A stretch of DNA of 64,000 nt. Source: Achromobacter agilis (lineage in GTDB: Bacteria; Pseudomonadota; Gammaproteobacteria; Burkholderiales; Burkholderiaceae_B). The notes below the pieces were generated by a model. It was not told the DNA's origin. It searched no databases and saw nothing but the letters and a program-made list of their open reading frames with translations. Position numbers and translations under genes: made by a program. Below are positions 24,790-34,654 of this stretch, in pieces (positions within the stretch are counted from its first letter, which is position 1; every line of letters begins with the position of its first letter). The stretch covers positions 1-64,000 of the forward strand of contig NZ_UFQB01000026.1 of assembly GCF_900496965.1 (NCBI RefSeq), read 5' to 3'.

Positions 24790-26357
24790 GCGCCCCCATC
24801 GTCATCTATGTGCCGCGCGACGCCGCGGCCCTGGCCATGGACGCGGACGCGGTGGCCCGGGACATCGAACGCATCGCGGATCAGCGCGGCCTGCCCGTGC
24901 AGATCGTGCGCAACGGCTCGCGCGGCCTGCTCTGGCTGGAACCCCTGGTCGAGATCGCCACGCCGCAAGGGCGCGTCGCCTACGGCCCCGTGCAGCCCGA
25001 AGACGTCGCCGGGCTGTTCGATGCCGGCTGGCTGGCGGGCGACGAACACGCGCTGCGCCTGGGCCTGACGGAAGCCATTCCCTACCTGAAACATCAAGAG
25101 CGCCTGACCTTCGCGCGGGTCGGCGTGACCGACCCGTTGTCCCTGCAGGACTACGCCGCGCACGGCGGCCTGCAAGGGCTCAAGCGTGCCCTGGCCATGG
25201 CGCCGGAACAAATCGTCGAGGAGCTGGTGGCGTCGGGCCTGCGCGGCCGGGGCGGCGCGGCGTTTCCGACCGGCATCAAATGGAAAACCGTGGCCGCGGC
25301 GGCCGCCAGCCAGAAGTACATCGTCTGCAACGCGGACGAAGGCGATTCCGGCACCTTCGCCGACCGCCTGCTGATGGAAGGCGACCCCTACGTGCTGATC
25401 GAGGGCATGACCATCGCCGGCCTTGCGGTGGGCGCCACCTACGGCTATATCTACGTGCGCTCGGAGTATCCCCAGGCCATCGACACGCTGGAAGCCGCGA
25501 TCGCGCGGGCCCGCAGCGTGGGCTGGCTGGGCGGCGACGTGCACGGCAGCGGCCGCCGCTTCGACCTGGAAGTGCGCGTGGGAGCAGGCGCGTACATCTG
25601 CGGCGAAGAAACCTCCCTGCTCGAAAGCATCGAGGGCAAGCGCGGCGTGGTCCGCGCCAAGCCGCCGCTGCCCGCCGTCTCGGGCCTGTTCGGCAAGCCC
25701 ACCGTCATCAACAACGTAATTTCGCTGGCCACCGTGCCGATCATCCTGGCCAAGGGCGCGGCCTACTACCGCGACTATGGCGTGGGCCGTTCGCACGGCA
25801 CGCTGCCCTTCCAGCTGGCGGGCAATCTCAAGCACGGCGGGCTGGTGGAAAAGGCGTTCGGCCTGACCCTGCGCGACCTGCTGTACGGCTTCGGTGGCGG
25901 CAGCGCCTCCGGACGCCCGCTGCGCGCGGTGCAGGTGGGCGGGCCGCTGGGCGCCTACCTGCCGGAGTCGCAATGGGACGTGCCGCTGGACTACGAAGCC
26001 TATGTCCAGATCTCAGCCATGATCGGCCACGGCGGGCTGGTAGCCTTCGACGACACGGTCGACATGGCGCGCATGGCGCGCTACGCGATGGAGTTCTGCG
26101 CCATCGAATCCTGCGGCAAGTGCACGCCCTGCCGCATCGGTTCCACACGCGGCGTGGAAACCCTCGACAAAATCGCGGCAGGCGGCCCCGGCCGCGAACA
26201 GCAGGTGCACCTGCTGCGCGACCTGTGCGACACCATGCTGGCCGGCTCGCTCTGCGCGCTGGGGGGCATGGCGCCCTACCCCGTGCTGTCCGCCCTGAAC
26301 CATTTCCCGCAGGACTTCGGCATCCCCTCCTCCCAGCCTGCCGCGCACGCGGCCTGA
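24786..26357 (+). CDS. fdsB: NAD-dependent formate dehydrogenase, beta subunit
   Basis: NuoF-like subunit of 523 residues that binds FMN and NAD and a 4Fe-4S cluster. It shows the glycine-rich GRGGAAFPTG nucleotide loop, CNADEGDSGTFADR, YICGEETSLLESIEG and the cluster motif CGKCTPCRIG with a later cysteine. The N-terminal about 120 residues form a thioredoxin-like extension usual for FdsB. The ATG overlaps the fdsG stop as ATGA. Confidence 0.94.
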   Translation: MSAPIVIYVPRDAAALAMDADAVARDIERIADQRGLPVQIVRNGSRGLLWLEPLVEIATPQGRVAYGPVQPEDVAGLFDAGWLAGDEHALRLGLTEAIPYLKHQERLTFARVGVTDPLSLQDYAAHGGLQGLKRALAMAPEQIVEELVASGLRGRGGAAFPTGIKWKTVAAAAASQKYIVCNADEGDSGTFADRLLMEGDPYVLIEGMTIAGLAVGATYGYIYVRSEYPQAIDTLEAAIARARSVGWLGGDVHGSGRRFDLEVRVGAGAYICGEETSLLESIEGKRGVVRAKPPLPAVSGLFGKPTVINNVISLATVPIILAKGAAYYRDYGVGRSHGTLPFQLAGNLKHGGLVEKAFGLTLRDLLYGFGGGSASGRPLRAVQVGGPLGAYLPESQWDVPLDYEAYVQISAMIGHGGLVAFDDTVDMARMARYAMEFCAIESCGKCTPCRIGSTRGVETLDKIAAGGPGREQQVHLLRDLCDTMLAGSLCALGGMAPYPVLSALNHFPQDFGIPSSQPAAHAA

Positions 26358-26370
26358 CCCCGAGACCGTC

Positions 26371-29247
26371 ATGCTAGAAACCGTCATCAAGCGCGATCGC
26401 GACATGGGCACGCCGGCGCGCGAGTCCGTCGAAACCGTCACCCTTTCCATCGACGGCCAGGCCATCACCGTACCGGCCGGCACGTCGCTGATGCGCGCGG
26501 CCGCGGAGGCCGGCATCAATATCCCCAAGCTGTGCGCGACGGACAGCCTGGAAGCCTTCGGCTCGTGCCGGCTTTGCCTGGTGCAGATCGAGGGCCGCCG
26601 GGGCTACCCGGCCTCGTGCACGACGCCGGCTGAAGACGGCATGGTCGTCTACACCGAGACGCCGAAGCTGCATGATTTGCGGCGCGGCGTGATGGAGCTC
26701 TACATCTCCGACCATCCGCTGGACTGCCTGACCTGTCCGGCCAACGGCGATTGCGAACTGCAAGACATGGCGGGCGTGGTGGGCTTGCGCGACGTACGCT
26801 ACGGCTACGGCGGCGCCAACCACCTGCAAAGCGAAAAAGACGAGTCCAACCCGTACTTCAGCTACGACCCGTCGAAGTGCATCGTCTGCAACCGGTGCGT
26901 GCGCGCCTGCGAGGAAACGCAGGGCACGTTCGCGCTGACGATCTCCGGCAAGGGCTTCGACTCGCGCGTATCGCCAGGGCAGGACCAGCCGTTCCTGGAC
27001 AGCGAATGCGTGTCCTGCGGCGCCTGCGTGCAGGCCTGTCCCACCTCGACCCTGCAGGAAAAGACCGTCATCATGATGGGCCAGGCCGAGCACTCGGTCA
27101 TCACCACCTGCGCCTATTGCGGCGTGGGCTGCGGCTTCAAGGCCGAGATGAAGGGACAGGAAGTGGTGCGCATGGTGCCCTGGAAAGACGGCCAGGCCAA
27201 CCGCGGCCATTCCTGCGTGAAGGGCCGCTTCGCCTGGGGCTACGCCACGCACAAAGAGCGCGTGTTGAAGCCCATGATCCGCAAGCACATCACCGATCCC
27301 TGGAAAGAAGTGTCCTGGGACGAGGCCATCGGCTACGCGGCCGCCGAATTCCGCCGCATCCAGGAAGAACATGGCCGCGACGCGGTCGGCGGCATCACCT
27401 CGTCGCGCTGCACCAACGAAGAAACCTGGCTGGTGCAGAAGCTGGTGCGCGCGGCGTTCGGCACGAACAACGTCGACACCTGCGCGCGGGTCTGCCATTC
27501 GCCTACCGGCTATGGCCTGAAGCAGACCCTGGGCGAATCCGCCGGCACGCAGACGTTCGACTCGGTCATGCATACCGACGTGGTGATCGTCATGGGCGCC
27601 AACCCCAGCAGCGGCCACCCGGTGTTCGCCTCGCGCCTGAAGCGCCGCCTGCGCCAGGGCGCCCGCCTGATCGTGATCGACCCGCGCCGCATCGAGCTCG
27701 TAAGCTCGCCGCACATCAAGGCCGACTTCCACCTGCAGGTCCGTCCGGGCACCAATACCGCGCTGCTGTCCTCGCTGGCGCACGTGATCGCCACCGAGGG
27801 CCTGATCGACGAGGCCTTCGTCGCCGCACGCTGCGAAGCCAAGTCCTTCAAGGAATGGCGCGACTTCGTATCCCTGCCTGAGAACTCGCCGGAAGCGATG
27901 GAAGAAATCACAGGCGTGCCCGCGCAGTCCGTGCGCGGCGCGGCGCGGCTGTACGCCACGGGCGGCAACGGCTCCATCTACTACGGCCTGGGCGTGACGG
28001 AACACAGCCAGGGCTCGACCACCGTCATGGCGATCGCCAACCTGGCAATGGCCACCGGCAACGTCGGCCGCGAAGGCGTGGGCGTGAACCCATTGCGCGG
28101 ACAGAACAACGTGCAGGGGTCGTGCGACATGGGGTCGTTCCCGCACGAGTTGCCGGGCTACCGCCACATCTCCGACGACGCCGTGCGCGGCGAGTTCGAG
28201 CGGGACTGGGGCGTGACCCTGCAGCCCGAGCCGGGCCTGCGCATCCCCAACATGTTCGAGGCCGCGCTCGCAGGATCGTTCAAGGGCCTGTACTGCCAGG
28301 GCGAAGACATCGTGCAGTCCGATCCCAACACACAGCATGTGGCCGCTTCGCTCGCGGCCATGGAGTGCATCGTGGTGCAGGACCTGTTCCTGAACGAAAC
28401 CGCCAAGTACGCGCATGTGTTCCTGCCCGGTTCCTCGTTCCTGGAAAAGGACGGCACCTTCACCAACGCCGAGCGCCGCATCTCGCGGGTGCGCAAGGTG
28501 ATGGCGCCCAAGAACGGCAAGTCCGATTGGGAAGTGACGGTGGCGCTGTCCAATGCGCTGGGCTACCCCATGAACTACCGCCATCCCGGCGAGATCATGG
28601 ACGAGATCGCCCGCCTGACGCCGACGTTCGCCGGCGTCACCTACGACAAGCTGGACAAGCTGGGCAGCCTGCAATGGCCGTGCAACGGCGAGGCGCCGGA
28701 AGGCACGCCCATCATGCACATCGACGAGTTCGTGCGCGGCAAGGGCAGATTCATGATCACCAAGTACGTGCCCACCGACGAACGCAGCACGCGCCGTTTT
28801 CCGCTGCTGCTGACGACGGGCCGCATCCTGTCGCAATACAACGTGGGCGCGCAGACCCGGCGCACGCCCAACGTGGTGTGGCACGGCGAGGATCTGCTGG
28901 AGCTGCATCCGCAGGACGCCGAAGACCGCGGCGTGCGCGACGGGGACTGGGTCGGCGTGCAGAGCCGCGCGGGCGAGACCGTGCTGCGCGCCACGCTGAC
29001 CGACCGGGTGCAGCCGGGCGTGGTGTACACCACCTTCCATTTCCCCGAGTCCGGCGCCAACGTCGTCACGACCGACAGCTCCGACTGGGCCACCAACTGC
29101 CCCGAGTACAAGGTGACCGCCGTGCAGGTCACGCGCGTTTCCCAGCCCTCGGAATGGCAGCGCCAATGGTCGCGCTTCGCGGACATCCAGCAAAAGCTCC
29201 TGCATGAACGGGAGCGCGAGAACGAAGCGGCGCTGACCGGGAAGTGA
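26371..29247 (+). CDS. fdsA: NAD-dependent formate dehydrogenase, alpha subunit
   Basis: Catalytic subunit of 958 residues with bis-pterin molybdenum cofactor. In order it has an N-terminal 2Fe-2S domain (GSCRLCLVQ), a His/Cys cluster segment (HPLDCLTCPANGDC), two 4Fe-4S motifs (CIVCNRCVRAC, CVSCGACVQACP), the cluster motif CAYCGVGCGF and the catalytic pair Cys375-His376 (CARVCHSPTG), so a cysteine, not selenocysteine, ligates molybdenum. The C-terminal cofactor domain includes LTTGRILSQYNVG and TNCPEYK. It oxidises formate to CO2. The gene lies 13 nt after fdsB. Confidence 0.96.
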   Translation: MLETVIKRDRDMGTPARESVETVTLSIDGQAITVPAGTSLMRAAAEAGINIPKLCATDSLEAFGSCRLCLVQIEGRRGYPASCTTPAEDGMVVYTETPKLHDLRRGVMELYISDHPLDCLTCPANGDCELQDMAGVVGLRDVRYGYGGANHLQSEKDESNPYFSYDPSKCIVCNRCVRACEETQGTFALTISGKGFDSRVSPGQDQPFLDSECVSCGACVQACPTSTLQEKTVIMMGQAEHSVITTCAYCGVGCGFKAEMKGQEVVRMVPWKDGQANRGHSCVKGRFAWGYATHKERVLKPMIRKHITDPWKEVSWDEAIGYAAAEFRRIQEEHGRDAVGGITSSRCTNEETWLVQKLVRAAFGTNNVDTCARVCHSPTGYGLKQTLGESAGTQTFDSVMHTDVVIVMGANPSSGHPVFASRLKRRLRQGARLIVIDPRRIELVSSPHIKADFHLQVRPGTNTALLSSLAHVIATEGLIDEAFVAARCEAKSFKEWRDFVSLPENSPEAMEEITGVPAQSVRGAARLYATGGNGSIYYGLGVTEHSQGSTTVMAIANLAMATGNVGREGVGVNPLRGQNNVQGSCDMGSFPHELPGYRHISDDAVRGEFERDWGVTLQPEPGLRIPNMFEAALAGSFKGLYCQGEDIVQSDPNTQHVAASLAAMECIVVQDLFLNETAKYAHVFLPGSSFLEKDGTFTNAERRISRVRKVMAPKNGKSDWEVTVALSNALGYPMNYRHPGEIMDEIARLTPTFAGVTYDKLDKLGSLQWPCNGEAPEGTPIMHIDEFVRGKGRFMITKYVPTDERSTRRFPLLLTTGRILSQYNVGAQTRRTPNVVWHGEDLLELHPQDAEDRGVRDGDWVGVQSRAGETVLRATLTDRVQPGVVYTTFHFPESGANVVTTDSSDWATNCPEYKVTAVQVTRVSQPSEWQRQWSRFADIQQKLLHERERENEAALTGK

Positions 29248-30101
29248 CCGCCTTACAGAACCGCAGCAACGCATCCATGCCCCCGCCTCTGCCTTCCTCC
29301 CGTTCCGACTGCGCGCAGGTCCAGGTCACCCGCCTGCGCGCGGGCGCCCTCGAGCCCGGCGCCGAACCCGACTACGTCGCCCTGGAAACGCCGGTGGCGC
29401 TCGAGTTCAACGGCGTCAGCCACGCCACCATGCTGGCAACGCCCGCCGATCTCGAAGATTTCGCCGTGGGCTTCTCGCTGTCCGAAGGCATCATCGGCGG
29501 CATCGGCGACGTGCGCGGCATCGACCTGCTGCCGCAGCCCGACGGCATCGTGGTGCAAGTGGAAATCTCCACGGCCTGCGAGGTACGGCTGAGATCCCGG
29601 CGGCGCGCCATGGCCGGCCGCACGGGTTGCGGGCTGTGCGGCGTGGAAACGCTGCCGGAAGTGCTGCGGCCGGTGGCGCCCGTCGCCAACCCTGCGCCCG
29701 TCAGCTTCCAGGCGGTGCTGGCCGCCATGCGCGACATCCGCGCGCGCCAGGCGCTGCACGACATCACCGGGGCCACGCACGCCGCGGGCTGGGCCGGCGC
29801 CGAGGGAACGGTGGCGTTGGTGCGCGAGGACGTAGGCCGCCACAATGCCCTGGACAAGCTCGTCGGCGCGCTCGCGCGCCAAGGCGTGCGCGCGGGCGAC
29901 GGCATCCTCGCCGTATCCAGCCGGGCCAGTTTCGAGATGGTGCAGAAAACGGCGGCGGCCGGCGTCAGGGTGCTGGCGGCCGTGTCCGCGCCCACCTCGC
30001 TGGCCATCCGCCTGGCGAACGACGCCAACGTGACGCTGCTCGGCTTCCTGCGGGGGGACGACGCCACGCTGTACTCCCACCCTGAACGCATCATTACCTG
30101 A
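29244..30101 (+). CDS. fdsC: Formate dehydrogenase accessory sulfurtransferase
   Basis: FdhD-type protein of 285 residues that sulfurates the molybdenum cofactor before insertion into FdsA. It carries the conserved CGLCG motif in GRTGCGLCGVE and the EDVGRHNALDKLVG and SSRASFEMVQK segments of the family. A GTG overlapping the fdsA stop is given as start; an ATG at 29277 is a good alternative, because residues before it do not align. Position inside the fds operon fixes its partner as FdsA. Confidence 0.92.
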   Translation: MTALQNRSNASMPPPLPSSRSDCAQVQVTRLRAGALEPGAEPDYVALETPVALEFNGVSHATMLATPADLEDFAVGFSLSEGIIGGIGDVRGIDLLPQPDGIVVQVEISTACEVRLRSRRRAMAGRTGCGLCGVETLPEVLRPVAPVANPAPVSFQAVLAAMRDIRARQALHDITGATHAAGWAGAEGTVALVREDVGRHNALDKLVGALARQGVRAGDGILAVSSRASFEMVQKTAAAGVRVLAAVSAPTSLAIRLANDANVTLLGFLRGDDATLYSHPERIIT

Positions 30102-30118
30102 ACCGGATCTCACGCAGC

Positions 30119-30376
30119 ATGGAAATCGGCAACCTCATCCGCATGGCCAACCGCATCGGCCAGTTCTTCGAAGCGATGCCCGACCGGCAGGAAGCACAGG
30201 AAGGTGTGGCCAATCACATCCACAAATTCTGGGAGCCGCGCATGCGCAACGAACTCCTGGGCTTCCTGGCGCGGCAGCCCGACGGCGACGCCGGCCACGA
30301 GCACCTGCACCCCCTGGTGCTGGAGGCGGTGACGCAGAACCGCCAGCGCCTCACGCCGCTCGCCCGCGCGCAGTAA
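30119..30376 (+). CDS. fdsD: Formate dehydrogenase delta subunit
   Basis: An 85-residue protein with the family opening (LIRMANRIGQFFEAMPDR) and HIHKFWEPRMR. FdsD proteins are needed for full activity of the soluble formate dehydrogenase, probably in maturation or cofactor insertion. It is the last gene of the fdsGBACD operon, 17 nt after fdsC. Length and sequence match the family. Confidence 0.92.
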   Translation: MEIGNLIRMANRIGQFFEAMPDRQEAQEGVANHIHKFWEPRMRNELLGFLARQPDGDAGHEHLHPLVLEAVTQNRQRLTPLARAQ

Positions 30377-30484
30377 CGCGGCGCGGCGGGGCGCGAAGCT
30401 GCTACATTGGCAACCCGCGCCCCTTTTCTCTTGCGTCCCGATGAATTCCCTGCCCCGCGCGCCCCAACCTGCTGGAGCGATACG

Positions 30485-31603
30485 TTGACCCTTCCTGAAA
30501 TCCGCTGGGAAGAAAACCAGACTCCGCACGCCGCCCGCTGGCGTTCCGAAAGCGGTGCCGCGCCGCCCAAACGCGTCGTGGTCGTGGACGACACCCTGAC
30601 CGCCGACATGGCGTACCGCCAGGCCTGCGAAGGCGTCGGCCTGCTGTGGCGCGGCGATTACCAGAATGCGCGGCAGCTGCTTCAGGCCATGACGCGCCGC
30701 GTCGACAAACGCCCCCGCAAGCCCGTGGACACGCTGCTCGACGCCTTCAACCAGCACCGCCAGATCCAGTCGCAGCGCGCGCGCATCCTCGGCATGCTGC
30801 TGATTCCCTTCGAGGCCGGCCACGGCATCCCCCTGCGCCGCGCGCCCGACGCGCGGCAGGCCTGCGAAGCCGCCCACGGCCCCGCCGCCGAGCCCTATGT
30901 GGCGTCCCTGCGGGAACTGCTGGGCCTGATCGGCGCCTTCGAGTGGCGCAAGAAGGGCGTGGAAATCCCCGCGCTGGGCGCCCGCATTCACCCCCACTAC
31001 GGCGTGTTCTCGCCCGTGCGCGGCGAATACGTGGACCTGGTGGCGCGCGCGCCGCTGCCGCCCGGCGGCACGGCGTTCGATATCGGCACGGGCACCGGCG
31101 TACTGGCGGCCGTACTGGCGCGGCGCGGCGTCAGGCGCATCGTCGGCACGGACCAGGATCCCCGCGCGCTGGCCTGCGCCCAGGACAACCTGGAGCGGCT
31201 CGGCCTGCAAAACCAGGTGGAGCTCGCACGCGTCGACCTGTACCCCGAAGGCCGGGCATCGCTGATCGTCTGCAATCCGCCCTGGCTTCCCGCGCGCCCC
31301 AGCTCGCCCGTGGAGCACGCCGTCTACGATCCCGACAGCCGCATGCTGCGCGGCTTCCTGGACGGCCTGGCCGCGCACCTGGCGCCGGCGGGCGAAGGCT
31401 GGCTGATTTTGTCCGACCTGGCCGAACACCTGGGCCTGCGCAGCCGTGAACAGCTCCTGGAGATGTTCCGACTGGCGGGCCTGCGCGTCGTGGACCGGAT
31501 GGATACCCGGCCCACGCACGGCCGCGCCAAGGATCCGTCCGACCCGCTGTATGCGGCGCGCTCGAAGGAAGTCACGTCGCTCTGGCGCCTGGCCGCCGCA
31601 TAA
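30485..31603 (+). CDS. Class I SAM-dependent methyltransferase (PrmB/HemK-like)
   Basis: A 372-residue methyltransferase. The SAM-binding motif is DIGTGTGVLAAVL and the amide-methylating signature is NPPW, typical of enzymes that modify glutamine or a nucleobase amine. The N-terminal about 180 residues are an additional helical domain without a name I recognise. The TTG at 30485 is proposed because GGAG lies seven bases before it; a longer frame from 30407 lacks a ribosome site. It follows fdsD by 108 nt and may be independent. Substrate unknown. Confidence 0.8.
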   Translation: MTLPEIRWEENQTPHAARWRSESGAAPPKRVVVVDDTLTADMAYRQACEGVGLLWRGDYQNARQLLQAMTRRVDKRPRKPVDTLLDAFNQHRQIQSQRARILGMLLIPFEAGHGIPLRRAPDARQACEAAHGPAAEPYVASLRELLGLIGAFEWRKKGVEIPALGARIHPHYGVFSPVRGEYVDLVARAPLPPGGTAFDIGTGTGVLAAVLARRGVRRIVGTDQDPRALACAQDNLERLGLQNQVELARVDLYPEGRASLIVCNPPWLPARPSSPVEHAVYDPDSRMLRGFLDGLAAHLAPAGEGWLILSDLAEHLGLRSREQLLEMFRLAGLRVVDRMDTRPTHGRAKDPSDPLYAARSKEVTSLWRLAAA

Positions 31604-31621
31604 GAAGCCCGGCGCGCCCCG

Positions 31622-32308
31622 CTACACCCGCCCCGCCGCCACGTTCACGCTGATGGCGATGATGAACACGTTGAAGAAGAAGGCGATGACGCTGTGCGTC
31701 AGGGCGGTGCGGCGCAGCCGCCGGTTCACGATCTGCACGTCCGATACCTGGAACGTCATGCCCAGCACCAGCGCGAAATAGGCGAAATCCCAGTAGTCGG
31801 GGTCTTCCGTGCCCGGGAAGTCCAGCCCCTTGTGCATGGCGTTGCGGTGGCCGTAGTAGCCGTGGGCGTAATGCAGTGCGAAGATCATGTTCATGTAGAG
31901 CCACGACAGGATGATGGTGGCGGCGGCCGCCAGCACGGCGACGGCGCTGCCCGCCCCGCCCGCGGCCCTCAGTTCCACCCACAGGGCCATCATCACCATG
32001 CAGGACAGCGCCACGCTGCTCCACAGCACCCCGGTGCGCCCGACGTCCTGCTCCTGCGCATGCTGGCGCATGGACGCGGCGCTGGTCCGGCCGAACACGC
32101 GCGCCGTCAGCACCAGGAAAACGAACGCCCCGGCGTCAAAGCCCAGCAACAGCGCCAGCACCAGCGGCACGCCCGCCGCGTACAGGCCGCAGGCCGCCGC
32201 CAGCAGCAGGACCGCGCACAGCACCAGGCGCCGGTGCGCATGGAAGAACGGCAGGCTGGCGGCGGATGAAGCGGCGTTCTCGGGCTCGAAGTCCTTGAGC
32301 GGCGGCAT
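31622..32308 (-). CDS. DUF1345 membrane protein
   Basis: A 228-residue inner-membrane protein with five to six hydrophobic segments. The DUF1345 pattern is clear in [36 protein letters not shown] and the C-terminal [18 protein letters not shown]. No biochemical role is known for the family. It is convergent with the methyltransferase (18 nt apart) and downstream of the chromate transporter genes on the same strand. Confidence 0.88.
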   Translation of the reverse strand: MPPLKDFEPENAASSAASLPFFHAHRRLVLCAVLLLAAACGLYAAGVPLVLALLLGFDAGAFVFLVLTARVFGRTSAASMRQHAQEQDVGRTGVLWSSVALSCMVMMALWVELRAAGGAGSAVAVLAAAATIILSWLYMNMIFALHYAHGYYGHRNAMHKGLDFPGTEDPDYWDFAYFALVLGMTFQVSDVQIVNRRLRRTALTHSVIAFFFNVFIIAISVNVAAGRV

Positions 32309-32378
32309 GGCGGGCTCCTGCGCGCGGCGCCCCCGGGCGTTGCGCCCGCGGGCCCCTTTCCGGGTTGAAGGCCCTACC

Positions 32379-32903
32379 CTAACCGATGCCGAGCAAACCG
32401 GCCAGCGCGCCGCCGAACAGCAACCACAAGGGATGGATGCGGGTGACGCTGCCCAGCAATGCCACCACTGCGGTAATGGCGCCCAGCAGCCAGGTATGCA
32501 CCGACGCCTCGGTGATGAGCGCCGCGCTGGCGGCCACCAGCCCGACCGTCATCGGGAAAATGCCGGCCTGGATGACGCCGCGCCACGGACGGTCCTTGAA
32601 CCGTTCCCACAATCCCAGCGCGATGACGGTGATCACCGAAGACGGGCCGAACTTGGCGATGGTGGTGACAATCAGGCCCAGACCGCCGGCCACGTGCCAG
32701 CCGACCAGCGTAACCACCATGAGGTTGGGACCCGGAGCGGCCTGCCCCAGGGCGAACAGCGCGGAAAAATCCGCTGCCGTCATCCAGCCGTGCACCTCCA
32801 CCACCTGGCGCTGCATCTCGGGCAGGATGGTGTTGCCGCCGCCGAACGCCAGCACCGACAGCTCGGAAAAGATCAGGGCCAGGGCTATCAGGGTATGGAT
32901 CAT
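32379..32903 (-). CDS. Chromate transporter, second half protein
   Basis: A 174-residue membrane protein of the short-chain CHR family, with the CHR-domain pattern [32 protein letters not shown] and FGPSSVI. Short-chain CHR proteins work as pairs of opposite topology and export or import chromate or sulfate-like anions. It overlaps its partner gene by 4 nt, which makes coupled translation likely. Confidence 0.87.
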   Translation of the reverse strand: MIHTLIALALIFSELSVLAFGGGNTILPEMQRQVVEVHGWMTAADFSALFALGQAAPGPNLMVVTLVGWHVAGGLGLIVTTIAKFGPSSVITVIALGLWERFKDRPWRGVIQAGIFPMTVGLVAASAALITEASVHTWLLGAITAVVALLGSVTRIHPLWLLFGGALAGLLGIG

Positions 32904-33475
32904 CGACGTTGCCTCCAGACCATCAGGATGCTCAGAGGCGTCAGCACGGCCATGGTGGGCAGCAAGGGGATGCGCAGCACGGCGATGGCGATGAAACAGG
33001 CCGTGGCGACCACGCCGGCCAGCCAGTCGCGGCGCTTGACCACCGGCGTGCCGATCTTCACGGCCATCGAGATCAGCAGCCCCGCCGCGGCGGCGGCCAG
33101 CCCGGCGAACAGATGCTGGATGTGCGGGTCGTTCTGGAAGCGCTCGTACACCATGCCCAGCAGGACCACGATCGCCGACGGCGCCAGGATCAAGCCCATC
33201 AGCGCGGCAAAAGCCCCGCGCGGCCCCCGGAACTTCATGCCCAACGCAACCGACAGATTGATGATGTTGCCGCCGGGCAGGAACTGGCACAGCCCCAGCA
33301 GATCGGTGAATTCCGGTCCGCTGAGCCAGCGGTGCTTCTCGACGACCATGCGGCGCGCCAGCGGCAGCGCGCCGCCGAATGCGGTCAGGCCCAGCATGAG
33401 AAATCCGTAGAACAATTGCCCGCAAGTGGGCGCAGGCCGGAGTCCGGCCTCGGGGGTGGAAGGTGCTGCGTTCAT
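32900..33475 (-). CDS. Chromate transporter, first half protein
   Basis: A 191-residue short-chain CHR protein with LGLTAFGGALPLARRMVVEKHRW, FLPGGNIINLSVALG and RGPRGAFAALMGLILAPS. It is the first gene of the pair and its partner begins within its stop codon. A LysR-type gene reads away from it, so the pair may be induced by that regulator. Chromate is the family name; the physiological anion is unknown. Confidence 0.87.
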   Translation of the reverse strand: MNAAPSTPEAGLRPAPTCGQLFYGFLMLGLTAFGGALPLARRMVVEKHRWLSGPEFTDLLGLCQFLPGGNIINLSVALGMKFRGPRGAFAALMGLILAPSAIVVLLGMVYERFQNDPHIQHLFAGLAAAAAGLLISMAVKIGTPVVKRRDWLAGVVATACFIAIAVLRIPLLPTMAVLTPLSILMVWRQRR

Positions 33476-33671
33476 CGTTGTTATGCCGTGGCCTCCCGGG
33501 ACGCGCCCGCTGTCCGGAAGCGGCGCGGGCGTCTGTTGCGCACCGGCAGGGCCGGTGCGAGGGAAAGGACACGAAGGGGTGCTCGGGGGGGTGGATAAAG
33601 AGATTGCAGCCTACTCCTCTCACTAGATAATGTCTAATATATGACTACCTCATAAAACATATCTATTGAAT

Positions 33672-34592
33672 ATGGCAACCGTCGACTTGCGCCTGCTCCG
33701 CTACTTCGTGGCCGTGGCCGAAGAATCCCACCTGACCAAGGCCGCGGCGCGGCTGGGCATCCGCCAGCCGCCGCTCAGCCAGCAAATCCGCGTGCTGGAA
33801 CAGGAACTGGGGGTCACGCTGTTCCACCGCCTGCCGCGGGGCATGGAACTGACCGAAAGCGGCCGCGCCCTGCTGGACGACGCGCGCAACATCATCGCGC
33901 TGACCGAACAGGCAGTGGAAGGCGTGCGCCGCGTGTCGCAGGGCGAGGCCGGACGCCTCACCGTCGGCTTCACCGGGTCCGCCGCCTTCCACCCCTTCGT
34001 GCCTTCCGTTATCCGGCGCTTCCGGGAAAGCGCGCCGAACGTGCGGCTGGTGCTCGAGGAAAGCAGCACCGGCGAACTGATGGAGGACGTCAGCGAGGGC
34101 CGCGTGGATGTGGCCTTCATCCGCGGCGCCTATGGCCCGGATCGCGGCGTGGCGATGGAAACGGTGCTCGAGGAAACCATGCTGGCCGCGTTTCCGGCCG
34201 ACCATCCCGCCGTCAAGGGACGCGAGCGCAAACGCATCGCGCTGTCCGAGCTGGCGGAGGAGTCCCTGATCCTCTACCGCCGTCACAGCGGCCCCGGCCT
34301 GTATGACGCGATCATCGCCGCGTGCAGCGCCGCCGGATTCAGTCCGCGCGTTGCGCAGGAGGCGCCGCGCATGCTATCCACGCTGAGCCTGGTGGCGGCC
34401 GGCCTGGGCGTGTCGCTGGTGCCGGCATCGCTGCGCCGCGTGAACATCGAGGGCGTGGTGTACGTCAGCGTGAGCCAGCCCTCGGCCCTGCGGGCGCCGC
34501 TGAACCTGATCTGGCGCGATGCCCCCCTGTCCGGCGCGGCCCGCCGGCTGATCGATGAGGCCCGCCAGCACCGGGAGGAGTCGCTGGCCTAG
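33672..34592 (+). CDS. LysR-type regulator (CatM/BenM-like clade)
   Basis: A 306-residue LysR regulator. The N-terminal helix-turn-helix reads LTKAAARLGIRQPPLSQQIR, and the ligand domain (about 92-295) has the usual TVGFTGSAAFHPF start and a GLGVSLVPASL region. The CatM/BenM subgroup often controls aromatic-acid or anion genes. It is divergent from the chromate transporter pair, with a TGA-N7-TCA type half palindrome at 33641-33653 in the gap as a possible site. The ATG at 33672 is chosen; a TTG lies 6 nt earlier. Confidence 0.88.
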   Translation: MATVDLRLLRYFVAVAEESHLTKAAARLGIRQPPLSQQIRVLEQELGVTLFHRLPRGMELTESGRALLDDARNIIALTEQAVEGVRRVSQGEAGRLTVGFTGSAAFHPFVPSVIRRFRESAPNVRLVLEESSTGELMEDVSEGRVDVAFIRGAYGPDRGVAMETVLEETMLAAFPADHPAVKGRERKRIALSELAEESLILYRRHSGPGLYDAIIAACSAAGFSPRVAQEAPRMLSTLSLVAAGLGVSLVPASLRRVNIEGVVYVSVSQPSALRAPLNLIWRDAPLSGAARRLIDEARQHREESLA

Positions 34593-34654
34593 CGGCGCTG
34601 GCCCCCGGGCGTCCGGCGCTACACTGCCGGACACCGGCAACCCGCATTCCTTCC

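Noticed and set aside
26374-29274. 966-codon open frame opposite fdsA
   Set aside because: It is the complement of a clearly identified gene. Long antisense frames are common at this GC content, and the His/Gly/Ala-rich reading has no family pattern.
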